From NCBI GenBank assembly GCA_949487855.1, contig CATAMV010000045.1, positions 1-33,703 on the forward strand: 33,703 nucleotides of DNA. The letters run 5' to 3'. The notes beneath the pieces were generated by a model. It worked only from the letters and a program-made list of their open reading frames with translations, did no database searches and was not told the DNA's origin. Of this stretch, positions 17,911-25,425 are shown piece by piece (positions within the stretch are counted from its first letter, which is position 1; each line of letters begins with the position of its first letter). Source of the stretch: Bacteroidota bacterium (GTDB taxonomy: Bacteria; Bacteroidota; Bacteroidia; Flavobacteriales; Flavobacteriaceae). The translations under genes and the position numbers were made by a program.

Positions 17911-18813
17911 ATGATTCGCATTGCCCATCATTCTATTTATGCACATCCATTGCCCGAAGGACATCGTTTTCCTATGTTAAAATATGAGATGTTGCCTGAG
18001 CAGCTTGTTCGCGAGGGCACATGCCAAAGGGAACAGTTTTTTGCTCCCACACGTATTTTAGACGAGCATATTATACAAACACATTGTGCGGCATATTACA
18101 AACAACTAAAACAAGTTTCGCTCTCTAAAAAAGAGGTTAGAAAAATTGGTTTTCCCCTATCAAAAGAACTTATTGAACGAGAATGTATTATTGCACAAGG
18201 CACATTAGCAGGGTGTGAGTTTGCGTTAAAAAATGGCGTTTCATTTAACATTGCAGGTGGCACGCATCATGCTTTTTTTGATCGTGGTGAAGCGTTTTGT
18301 TTGCTAAACGATCAGGCAATTGCTGCAAACTATTTACTTACTACAAAAAAGGCAATACAAATTCTAATCATTGATTTAGACGTCCACCAAGGAAATGGTA
18401 CTGCTTCGCTTTTTCGAAATAATCCGAATGTATTTACATTTTCGATGCATGGAAAAGCGAATTATCCCTTTCAAAAAGAAGTTAGCGATTTAGATATTCC
18501 CCTTGATAATAATACAAAAGACAACGAATATCTCGCTGTTTTAAGAATTCAGTTAAGGCGTCTATTTACCACAGTTAAACCTGACTTTGTGTTTTACCTC
18601 TCAGGAGTTGATGTCCTAAAGGAAGATAAGCTCGGGCGTTTGGCGTTGTCGCTTGAGGGTGCAAAAAAGCGAGACGAAATGGTATTATCGTCTTGTTTTG
18701 AACGCAATATTCCCGTGCAATGCAGTATGGGTGGTGGCTATGCGCCAGATGTAAATTTGATTGTTGAGGCGCACGCCAACACCTATCGCGTAGCAGCGGA
18801 AATTTTTGAATAA
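17911..18813 (+). CDS. HDAC superfamily zinc deacetylase (AcuC/HDAC-like)
   Basis: 300 residues. Histone-deacetylase-fold hydrolases remove acetyl groups from lysines, polyamines or other amides using one zinc ion. The active site is complete: the His pair H119-H120 in GGTHHAF, zinc ligands D157 and H159 in DLDVHQGNG, the third ligand D234 in SGVDV, and the transition-state Tyr Y277 in GGGY. The substrate in bacteria is not predictable from sequence; no acuA/acuB or polyamine gene is nearby. The stop abuts the stop of ssb on the other strand with no base between them. Confidence 0.9.
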   Translation: MIRIAHHSIYAHPLPEGHRFPMLKYEMLPEQLVREGTCQREQFFAPTRILDEHIIQTHCAAYYKQLKQVSLSKKEVRKIGFPLSKELIERECIIAQGTLAGCEFALKNGVSFNIAGGTHHAFFDRGEAFCLLNDQAIAANYLLTTKKAIQILIIDLDVHQGNGTASLFRNNPNVFTFSMHGKANYPFQKEVSDLDIPLDNNTKDNEYLAVLRIQLRRLFTTVKPDFVFYLSGVDVLKEDKLGRLALSLEGAKKRDEMVLSSCFERNIPVQCSMGGGYAPDVNLIVEAHANTYRVAAEIFE

Positions 18814-19140
18814 TTACAACATTAGCATTTCTTCCAGATGGATTTCTGCGCTGCGCCTTTTTTCTCCAGATTTTGTTTCATAATCTTTATACTCCAATCT
18901 TCCTTGACACGCCACATGGCTGCCTTTTTTAAGATGCGTAATGCATACTTCGGCTAACTTATCCCACGCTACAATTCGATGCCATTGGGTGTTTTCAACG
19001 GTATTGCCTTCTTTATTTTTGTAGCGGAAATTAGTTGCAAGGGAAAACTTTGCAAGCTTTTTTTTGGAATCAAATTTTACTTCTTCGGGATCATCTCCAA
19101 GATGACCAATAAGCTGAACGTTGTTCTGAATTATACTCAT
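18814..19140 (-). CDS. ssb: Single-stranded DNA-binding protein without acidic tip
   Basis: 108 residues, essentially only the OB fold: VQLIGHLGDDPEE at the start, WHRIVAWDKLAE in the middle and GRLEYKDYETKSGEKR near the end. Canonical SSBs carry a disordered tail ending in an acidic tip (DDDxPF-like) that recruits partners; this one ends EIHLEEMLML right after the OB fold. It may therefore be a second, accessory SSB, with the replicative one elsewhere (inference). It lies 28 bases after the CBS gene on the same strand, so the two are likely co-transcribed. Confidence 0.9.
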   Translation of the reverse strand: MSIIQNNVQLIGHLGDDPEEVKFDSKKKLAKFSLATNFRYKNKEGNTVENTQWHRIVAWDKLAEVCITHLKKGSHVACQGRLEYKDYETKSGEKRRSAEIHLEEMLML

Positions 19141-19168
19141 GATTAGGGGTTTATTGGTTAAATTTAAA

Positions 19169-19633
19169 TTAACGCCAACGTTGACTGCGCAACAATAACG
19201 CGGCTTTTACAACATCTTGCCTGCTAATTTGCCCCACCAATCTGCCACGTTCCAAAACAGGAAGACGTCGTCTGTTCGTTTTATGAAACAGGGTAGCAGC
19301 ATCAAAAATAGTTTTATCGGCTTCAATTACATCTACTTCCGAAGACATGCTATCTTCCACCTTACGGTCAAAAAAAGGTTGGTTAAAATACTTCCCCTCA
19401 GACAAGTGTTTGATACAGTCTGCTTCAGAAATAACTCCTATTAGCCGTGACAATTCGTCCACAACGGGACCACCCGATATTTTGTTTCGAATCAAGATTC
19501 GCATTACTTCTAAAATGGATTGTTGTGGGGAAAACGTAATCAAATTGCGTGACATATAATCGCGTACCAATAACGATTTTCTCCGTTTAGGCGCAAGTTT
19601 TTGACGTGCAGCTTGAAAACTTTTAATAGGCAT
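19169..19633 (-). CDS. Tandem CBS-domain protein
   Basis: 154 residues from the ATG at 19633 (MPIKSFQAARQKLAPKRRK). An in-frame codon start seven residues upstream exists, but homologues as I know them begin at MPI. Two CBS motifs follow a basic N-terminus: residues about 22-78 (VRDYMSRNLITFSPQQSI, IGVISEADC) and about 85-145 (VEDSMSSEVDVIEADKTIF, VGQISRQDVV). CBS pairs bind adenine nucleotides and usually act as energy or ligand sensors; here there is no attached effector domain. It is co-directional with ssb and divergent from the SDR-like gene. Confidence 0.85.
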   Translation of the reverse strand: MPIKSFQAARQKLAPKRRKSLLVRDYMSRNLITFSPQQSILEVMRILIRNKISGGPVVDELSRLIGVISEADCIKHLSEGKYFNQPFFDRKVEDSMSSEVDVIEADKTIFDAATLFHKTNRRRLPVLERGRLVGQISRQDVVKAALLLRSQRWR

Positions 19634-19680
19634 TGTTGATGTTTTGTTGAACAAAAGGTAAGAAAAAAAATCTTTAATCG

Positions 19681-19709
19681 TTGCTTTTTCTATAAAAAAG
19701 ATACTTTTA
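19681..19709 (+). promoter_or_regulatory. Candidate promoter for the SDR-like gene
   Basis: TTG (19681-19683), 18 bases, then TACTTTTA (19702-19709), one mismatch to TAnnTTTG. It ends eight bases before the ATG at 19718, implying a leader of only a few bases. Confidence 0.45.
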
Positions 19710-19717
19710 CATCTTAT

Positions 19718-20533
19718 ATGAAAACGATTTCTATCTTGGGTTGCGGCTGGCTTGGAAAAGCACTTGCTGATGCACTTTTAAAAAAAGGTTACGCTGTAAA
19801 TGGAAGTGTAAGATCTGAAAAGAAACGCGATGCATTAAAGGCCATTGGCATTACTCCCTACGTCCTTCAAGTAGAAAACACGGAAATTCTTGGAGATTTT
19901 AAATCGTTTCTATCAGCGGCTGATATCATAATAACAGCATTTCCGCCGGGAATTCGCCGAAATCCGAATGCGAATTACGCCGCTCGTATAAAACAAGTTT
20001 TAGCGTCTCTTCCGTCCCATTCCAATTGTAAGTGCTTACACTTGAGTAGTATAGGTGTTTTTGGTGCAACGCAAGGAGAAGTAAATGAATCAACGAAACC
20101 TGAACCCGATCGTAATGTTGGTACGCAATTACTTGAGGCAGAAAAAGCCGTTATAGCTTTTGATACAAATGCCACAATAGTTCGTCTTGGTGGATTAGTA
20201 GGCAATGCGCGTCATCCAGTAAAACAACTCGCAGGTAAAACAGGATTAGCTTCTGCTATGGCTCCCACAAATTTGGTGCATCAAATTGATGTAATTGCAT
20301 TTTTGCTTGCTGTAATAGACAAAAATTTATGGGGTCAGACCTTTCATTGTGTTAGTCCGCTGCATCAATTGCGAGGTGAATTTTATACCCAGGAATGCAT
20401 AGAGAATGGACTACCACTTCCGCAATTTTTATCAGGTAAAAGCAATCGAAGCAAAAAAGTATTGGACACCAAAAGTGCTGAAGTATTTGGCTTTAAATAT
20501 CAGTTAGCGAGGTGTCGTTTCAAAGATTGCTGA
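19718..20533 (+). CDS. SDR-like NAD(P)-binding protein (YeeZ type)
   Basis: 271 residues. The N-terminus MKTISILGCGWLGKALA has a GxGxxG dinucleotide-binding loop (8-13); the Rossmann part continues to about 170 (LHLSSIGVFG, VRLGGLVG). It resembles the YeeZ subgroup of atypical extended short-chain dehydrogenases, whose substrates are unknown. The classic YxxxK catalytic pair is not evident: after LSSIGVFG there is no clear Tyr-x3-Lys, so activity cannot be assumed. The last 30 bases overlap the 3' end of the convergent lipoprotein gene. Confidence 0.82.
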   Translation: MKTISILGCGWLGKALADALLKKGYAVNGSVRSEKKRDALKAIGITPYVLQVENTEILGDFKSFLSAADIIITAFPPGIRRNPNANYAARIKQVLASLPSHSNCKCLHLSSIGVFGATQGEVNESTKPEPDRNVGTQLLEAEKAVIAFDTNATIVRLGGLVGNARHPVKQLAGKTGLASAMAPTNLVHQIDVIAFLLAVIDKNLWGQTFHCVSPLHQLRGEFYTQECIENGLPLPQFLSGKSNRSKKVLDTKSAEVFGFKYQLARCRFKDC

Positions 20534-20980
20534 AGGTTCTTTTTCACTTATTTGAGCTGTAAATATATTCCAGCTTTTTTTCATTTTAACTATAGCTTCC
20601 GCTTGCTGCGCTGCAGCATTTTGACCTAATCTTTTATCTGCAGCAACGTGTATATCTGTTAGAAAAACAGTATAACGCGAACGAATGGGATTTGTATTAA
20701 ATTCATCTGGCCAAGTTTGTTTAAAAAGAGTTACAGCTTCATCCTTAATAGATTTCAACGTAACTTGACGTTGCTCAAATGGAATTGTATTAAGAGACGC
20801 TATCAATTGAGCAAAATTAGACAAGTTTAGAGAGTCTATTGTAGGTGGAATTGCAACCTCAATTGAAGCAATAATGGAGTCTGCGTTTGCTGAATTAACT
20901 ACGTTTTGCGTGATGGTTTGTGGCTTTGGTGAGGTACAGCTTACCGCAATGAGCATGATGCTGAAAAAGGATATTCGCAT
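20504..20980 (-). CDS. Small lipoprotein of unknown function
   Basis: 158 residues from the ATG at 20980 (MRISFFSIMLIAVSC). A short hydrophobic signal ends in the lipobox IAVSC with the lipidated Cys at residue 15; the next residues (TSPKPQTITQ) lack a surface-export signal, so it should stay in the periplasm. The rest is soluble and helical, with no recognised domain. It lies 36 bases downstream of the GH3 gene on the same strand and could be read from the laminarin operon, but an exact -7 box directly before its start argues for its own promoter. No link to glycan use is visible. Confidence 0.72.
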   Translation of the reverse strand: MRISFFSIMLIAVSCTSPKPQTITQNVVNSANADSIIASIEVAIPPTIDSLNLSNFAQLIASLNTIPFEQRQVTLKSIKDEAVTLFKQTWPDEFNTNPIRSRYTVFLTDIHVAADKRLGQNAAAQQAEAIVKMKKSWNIFTAQISEKEPSAIFETTPR

Positions 20981-20983
20981 ACA

Positions 20984-20991
20984 CAAATATA
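20984..20991 (-). promoter_or_regulatory. -7-like box directly in front of the small lipoprotein gene
   Basis: On the minus strand it reads TATATTTG, an exact TAnnTTTG match, ending three bases before the ATG at 20980, in the short gap after GH3. No -33 TTG is seen at the normal distance. Confidence 0.35.
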
Positions 20992-21016
20992 CGTTTATAT
21001 GCTATAGCGGAAAAGC

Positions 21017-23026
21017 CTAATTGTATTGCTGTCCGCTCCCTTGAGCATACAGAACCCCGTTCCCGTCGGCCGTAGTAGGCCACGTAAAGCTCAATTTACC
21101 TTTAGGATTGGCATCGCCAAAAAGCACATCAGCAACACCTTCCCCCGCCATGCCAGGTAAAAAAGAAGCTACAAAAGCGTCCCATTGAGCTTCCATATCA
21201 TGTACCATCAATGGGCGTCCAGAAAGCAACAAAACGACAACTTTATTCCCAGAAGCATTCGCGCGTTCTAAAACTTCCAAATCGGCTTTATTTAGTTGTA
21301 AGTCATCGTCGTCACCAAAGCCTTCAGCATAAGGATACTCTCCAATGACAGCGAGAACAATATCGCCTTCTGGAAGTGTATGGGCGTTTGGGTCATAATT
21401 GATTTTCGCGCTTGGTGCTACTATTTTAATGCCTTCTAAAATAGTTGTACCTCTTGGCTGAAGCACACGGTCTACCATGAAATTAGTAAAATCTGCTGGA
21501 GATACTTTACCACTATTATCGGGATCAATTTCGTTAAAATGACCATCCCAATCGCCTGGATTAAACTTGTTCTCAAATATTTTCTCAAGCTGTGTGTTAT
21601 ATTCGGCTTTAGTAAGAACCCCATCAGCATTGTAGTCCAAAAAAAGAAAATCGGGTGTGAAAAAACCTTGCCAATCAGTGGTCCAACCGCCATTTTGAAC
21701 CCCAAGGTTATTTGCCGCGGAGCCCACTACTGTAATGGAAATGGACTTATCAAAAGGAAGTACTCCCTCGTTTTTCAATAATACAGCAGATTTTTGGACT
21801 GCTTCACGAGCAAGAGCACGGTGCTCCAGCGAGCCCAATTTATCCAAGTGCGAATCGTCAATTAAGGGGTCATCAAAAAGACCAATCTCCATTTTAACTT
21901 TTAAAATTCTTCGTACAGCATCGTCAATACGCTCCATGGAAACACTGCCTTCATTTACAGCATCTATCAGTAAATTAATAAAGGTTTTGTAGTGTTGTTG
22001 GTTTTGACCTTCCATGACTCCCGGTACCATAACCATATCGATTCCTGCACTAATGCTATTTATGACATCCGATTTATAATCCCCTGGAATTTCATCAATT
22101 CCTGCCCAATCTGATACCACAAAGCCAGCAAAACCAAGTTCTTCTTTAAGCAAATCCGTTAAAAGGTATTTACTTCCGTGGCATTTTTCTCCACGTACAC
22201 TGTTAAAGCTCGCCATAATCGTTTTTACATCAGCTTCAATAGCTGTTATGTACGGTTGAAGATATACTTCCCTAAGCGACTTATCATCTAATTGAACATC
22301 GCCTCGATCAATGTGATATGTGTGTTGACCATCCACCCTGGTGCCCGTACCCCAAACAGTGGCCCCATCTCCTATAAAATGTTTGGCACAGGCTGCCACT
22401 TGTTTGTTTTGCACACTTGACAACCTGTCTTGATAGCCTAAAATAGCTGCTTTCGTAAGCCCATCAACAATATCAGTAGTTTGACCAAACCCCTCGTAAA
22501 AACGTCCCCATCTAGCATCTTGTGGAATGGTAATACAGGGCGAAAATGTCCAATGAATTCCAGTAGCAGCAACCTCAATTGCCGTAGCTTTATTTACACG
22601 ATACACGAGATCAGCATCGTTAGATGCACCTAGAGCGAGGTTGTGCGGAAATACTGTAGCGCCCAAAACATTATTATGCCCATGAACGGCGTCAATTCCA
22701 TAAATAAGGGGAATTCCAAGACGACTACCCATAGCGATTTTCTGGTATTCATTTACCATTTCTAGCCATCCTTTTGGAGTATTGGTTTTTGGAACTGAAC
22801 CCCCACCACTAAGAATAGAACCAATATGGTAGGTTTGAATATCTTGGGGACTATCCAGCAAACGCATATCAACTTGTGTCATTTGACCCACTTTTTCAGC
22901 CAAAGTCATTTGATTCAAAATGGCATCTACTTTTTTTGAAATAGTTTTTTCTTGCTTTGAGGGTTGCGAACAGGATGTAAAGGCAAGACAAGCAATAAGC
23001 AAAATTTTAATACGTATTGGTTTCAT
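21017..23026 (-). CDS. GH3 beta-glucosidase lipoprotein with EF-hand insert
   Basis: 669 residues. The lipoprotein signal ends LAFTSC (Cys19); the next residues SQPSKQE carry no surface-export signal, so a periplasmic site is likely. The catalytic barrel holds the nucleophile D306 (VVSDWAG); the probable acid/base is E568 in GEYPYAEGFGDDDD. Between about residues 455 and 522 of the second domain sits an insert with two EF-hand calcium loops: D464-x-N-x-D-G with E475 at position 12, and D501-x-D-x-S-G with D512 at position 12. The expected role is release of glucose from the ends of laminarin oligosaccharides. The C-terminus (VLYAQGSGQQYN) aligns with the family's LFPFGYGLTY tail, so the protein is complete. 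Last glycosidase gene of the locus. Confidence 0.92.
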   Translation of the reverse strand: MKPIRIKILLIACLAFTSCSQPSKQEKTISKKVDAILNQMTLAEKVGQMTQVDMRLLDSPQDIQTYHIGSILSGGGSVPKTNTPKGWLEMVNEYQKIAMGSRLGIPLIYGIDAVHGHNNVLGATVFPHNLALGASNDADLVYRVNKATAIEVAATGIHWTFSPCITIPQDARWGRFYEGFGQTTDIVDGLTKAAILGYQDRLSSVQNKQVAACAKHFIGDGATVWGTGTRVDGQHTYHIDRGDVQLDDKSLREVYLQPYITAIEADVKTIMASFNSVRGEKCHGSKYLLTDLLKEELGFAGFVVSDWAGIDEIPGDYKSDVINSISAGIDMVMVPGVMEGQNQQHYKTFINLLIDAVNEGSVSMERIDDAVRRILKVKMEIGLFDDPLIDDSHLDKLGSLEHRALAREAVQKSAVLLKNEGVLPFDKSISITVVGSAANNLGVQNGGWTTDWQGFFTPDFLFLDYNADGVLTKAEYNTQLEKIFENKFNPGDWDGHFNEIDPDNSGKVSPADFTNFMVDRVLQPRGTTILEGIKIVAPSAKINYDPNAHTLPEGDIVLAVIGEYPYAEGFGDDDDLQLNKADLEVLERANASGNKVVVLLLSGRPLMVHDMEAQWDAFVASFLPGMAGEGVADVLFGDANPKGKLSFTWPTTADGNGVLYAQGSGQQYN

Positions 23027-23047
23027 AATAATTTTTTTTTAGGCCTT

Positions 23048-23989
23048 TTAAAATTTCAACTTTTCATTTTTATCCCACAATCCCCAATAAGCACCAACTT
23101 CGCCTTCGGGTCCAACTTTCCAAGATTCGTCAAAAGAAGAAAAATAAAACATGTCGATATTTGCGTTTTTTGCCCACTTTTGGGTATTGATGAAATACTT
23201 CATAGCGTGAACTTCAGATGGAACAGACCCTTTTAGCGGCTCCCCTTTGCTAGGCCAGCCTGTTTCCGTAATGATAACCTTTTTCCCTCTGGCTGCACTA
23301 ACTGCCTGCCCATACATATTTTGCATATGATTTAGCGTATATTCTTCTGGGCAGCCTTCCCAAAAGGGGTAGCAATTAGATAAGATTACATCTGAATGTT
23401 CTACAAGCTCTGGATGTAAAGAAAACTCATAATACGCATCAACATAGCCAATGGGTATATGTGAGGGAATAGCCTTACGAACACGCTTGATAAATGTCAA
23501 AAGTTGTTCAAGTGTCAAATCATTTCTATAAAGCACTTCGTTGCCCACAGCAGCAATATCTACACAGCCTTCTGCTGCAAGCGCAATTAGTGATTCTATT
23601 TCTTGCTCATTTTTTTCGTCATCGTCTCCAAGCCATGCGCCTACCATGGTTTTTAGTCCATGCTTGTGTGCCAAACGGGGAATGTGTTCATTGCCCTCAA
23701 TACAGGAAAACGAACGTATCCATTTGGTGTATGGCTTTAAAATTTTTACACGACGTTCCACTTGTTCTTCAGTGACGGTGTCGCCAGGTTGTTGTCCGTC
23801 TTCATACATACTAAAGCAAATGCCGTGCATGCCTGATTTAAGCGTTTTGCGCCATAACGCCTTAAAATCTTTGGGAATAAAGTCTTTAGATGAATAATCT
23901 TCAGGGAAAAACGCTTGAAAATCTATCCCTTTGTAAGACTTGTACGTTAATTCTTCTAAGCTAAATTCTACACCTTCTCTGTATGACAT
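23048..23989 (-). CDS. GH17-like beta-1,3-glucanase without signal peptide
   Basis: 313 residues from the ATG at 23989 (MSYREGVEFS); a start 11 codons upstream at 24022 would overlap the symporter gene. GH17 catalytic residues are clear: acid/base E151 in AAVGNEV and nucleophile E242 in ITETGWPS. Neither start gives a signal peptide or lipobox, so the enzyme should be cytoplasmic and act on imported beta-1,3-gluco-oligosaccharides (inference from localisation). It lies ten bases after the MFS symporter gene, which supports a transport-linked role. The window's other GH17 is a lipoprotein and differs considerably in sequence, so this is not a recent duplicate. Confidence 0.88.
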   Translation of the reverse strand: MSYREGVEFSLEELTYKSYKGIDFQAFFPEDYSSKDFIPKDFKALWRKTLKSGMHGICFSMYEDGQQPGDTVTEEQVERRVKILKPYTKWIRSFSCIEGNEHIPRLAHKHGLKTMVGAWLGDDDEKNEQEIESLIALAAEGCVDIAAVGNEVLYRNDLTLEQLLTFIKRVRKAIPSHIPIGYVDAYYEFSLHPELVEHSDVILSNCYPFWEGCPEEYTLNHMQNMYGQAVSAARGKKVIITETGWPSKGEPLKGSVPSEVHAMKYFINTQKWAKNANIDMFYFSSFDESWKVGPEGEVGAYWGLWDKNEKLKF

Positions 23990-23999
23990 TGTGTGAAAA

Positions 24000-25421
24000 T
24001 TAAGATTGTTTTCTTTGCCCAATCAAAGCTTTCTTTATTTCAGCGGCTTTTTGTTCCGTAATGTCATAGTTTTTCATAATCATGACTGCGCCTATCACCC
24101 CAGCAATGGGTAACAGGGTATAAAATAATCGCATTCCTGTAACGGCAGATTCGGTAACATTAGCTGCATCAAAACCTACAATCATTAAAAAAAGGCCCCC
24201 CAATAATGCCGCAACTCCATAGCCTAACTTCACCATCCACCAATAGACAGCACCAAGAACACCCTCTCTTCTTTTACCTGTATTAAGCTCGTCTAAGTCA
24301 CATACATCAGCTGTCATAGACATCATAATGGTAAAGAGGCTCCCAATTCCAAATGAATGAAAAGGCAACGCATATAAAAATAAATGCGGCTTACCAGGAA
24401 CAAACAAAAACCAAAATAAAATATAGCCGATAATGGAGATAAATTGAGACACCATAAATGCTCTCTTTTTCCCCATTTTTCTTGACATCAAAGTAATTAA
24501 AGGGATGATTAAAAAAGATGTAATCAAGGCGCCAACTGACCCATGCATTGCAGGCCAACTTCCTGCACTTGCAGGATCACTATTAAAAAGATAATGAACA
24601 ATAATTAGAAATGTGTAAGGGGCAATCACATTGAATGAATTGAAAATCAAAAAAGTAGCAAACGCAATTTTCCTGAACTGTTTGATTTTAAAGGCTTCAA
24701 AAGCTGACAAAAATATTCCTTTAATGCTTTTTAATACATATGTAGCATTGATGGGAAGGAAATCTGTACGGTCTAATGTGGACTTGCTTTTTATAAAAAT
24801 TGCGGGTACAATGGCAAAAAGTGTACACGACAAAGCTACCCATACCGATAACTCTCTTACCCCTTGATCTGCGCCAATAGGAAACCATTCTGGGTCATAA
24901 AGTATAACCCAAAACCACGGTGCTATTACCCATGCCCACTGTCCGATAAATTGTGCAATGGCCATAATTTGTGTTCGTTCATGGAAGTCTTCACTAATTT
25001 CGTAGCCCATAGCAACGTAAGGGACACTAAAAATGGTAAGCCCCAAATAAAACACCAAAGACCATAAGAAGAAATAAATAAAATTGAATAGAATTCCGTC
25101 GTCTCTATGAATTTGCCACATTGCAATGTAGGCGATTCCCATAAGGATACCTCCAATAAAAACATATTGCCTTCTTCTTCCCCACTTGGACTTGGTGTTA
25201 TCTGAAATAAACCCCATGATAGGGTCTGTTATTGCATCGAAAATCCTTGGTGCAAATTGAATAATTCCCCATAATAGTGCAGCAAAGCCGAGATCTTGTA
25301 CAAGTACAATAATAAAAACTCCCAAAGCCGCTGGAAACATTTGATTGGCTAACATCCCAACGCCAAAAGCAATTTTTTGACTCATTGGAACTTTTTTTGA
25401 TGTAACCGTTTGATTCTCCAT
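24000..25421 (-). CDS. GPH-type MFS sugar:cation symporter
   Basis: 473 residues with about twelve hydrophobic helices. The segment DAITDPIMGFISDNTKS followed by KWGRRR (about residues 61-83) is the loop 2-3 signature of the glycoside-pentoside-hexuronide:cation symporter family (MelB-like); DLDELNTGKRREG in the second half is the equivalent family loop. It is an inner-membrane permease. Its place between GH30 and the signal-less GH17 suggests import of glucose or short beta-1,3-gluco-oligosaccharides from the periplasm. It begins four bases after the GH30 stop and is tightly coupled in the operon. The sugar cannot be read from sequence. Confidence 0.92.
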   Translation of the reverse strand: MENQTVTSKKVPMSQKIAFGVGMLANQMFPAALGVFIIVLVQDLGFAALLWGIIQFAPRIFDAITDPIMGFISDNTKSKWGRRRQYVFIGGILMGIAYIAMWQIHRDDGILFNFIYFFLWSLVFYLGLTIFSVPYVAMGYEISEDFHERTQIMAIAQFIGQWAWVIAPWFWVILYDPEWFPIGADQGVRELSVWVALSCTLFAIVPAIFIKSKSTLDRTDFLPINATYVLKSIKGIFLSAFEAFKIKQFRKIAFATFLIFNSFNVIAPYTFLIIVHYLFNSDPASAGSWPAMHGSVGALITSFLIIPLITLMSRKMGKKRAFMVSQFISIIGYILFWFLFVPGKPHLFLYALPFHSFGIGSLFTIMMSMTADVCDLDELNTGKRREGVLGAVYWWMVKLGYGVAALLGGLFLMIVGFDAANVTESAVTGMRLFYTLLPIAGVIGAVMIMKNYDITEQKAAEIKKALIGQRKQS

Positions 25422-25425
25422 AATG

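Noticed and set aside
21001-21060. Apparent C-terminal truncation of GH3, with AFPL readable after its TAG stop as if a PLFPFGYGL tail had been cut
   Set aside because: The last residues VLYAQGSGQQYN already align with the LFPFGYGLTY tail (L, aromatic, G, G, Y in register), and the total length fits GH3 plus the EF-hand insert. The post-stop reading is probably chance.
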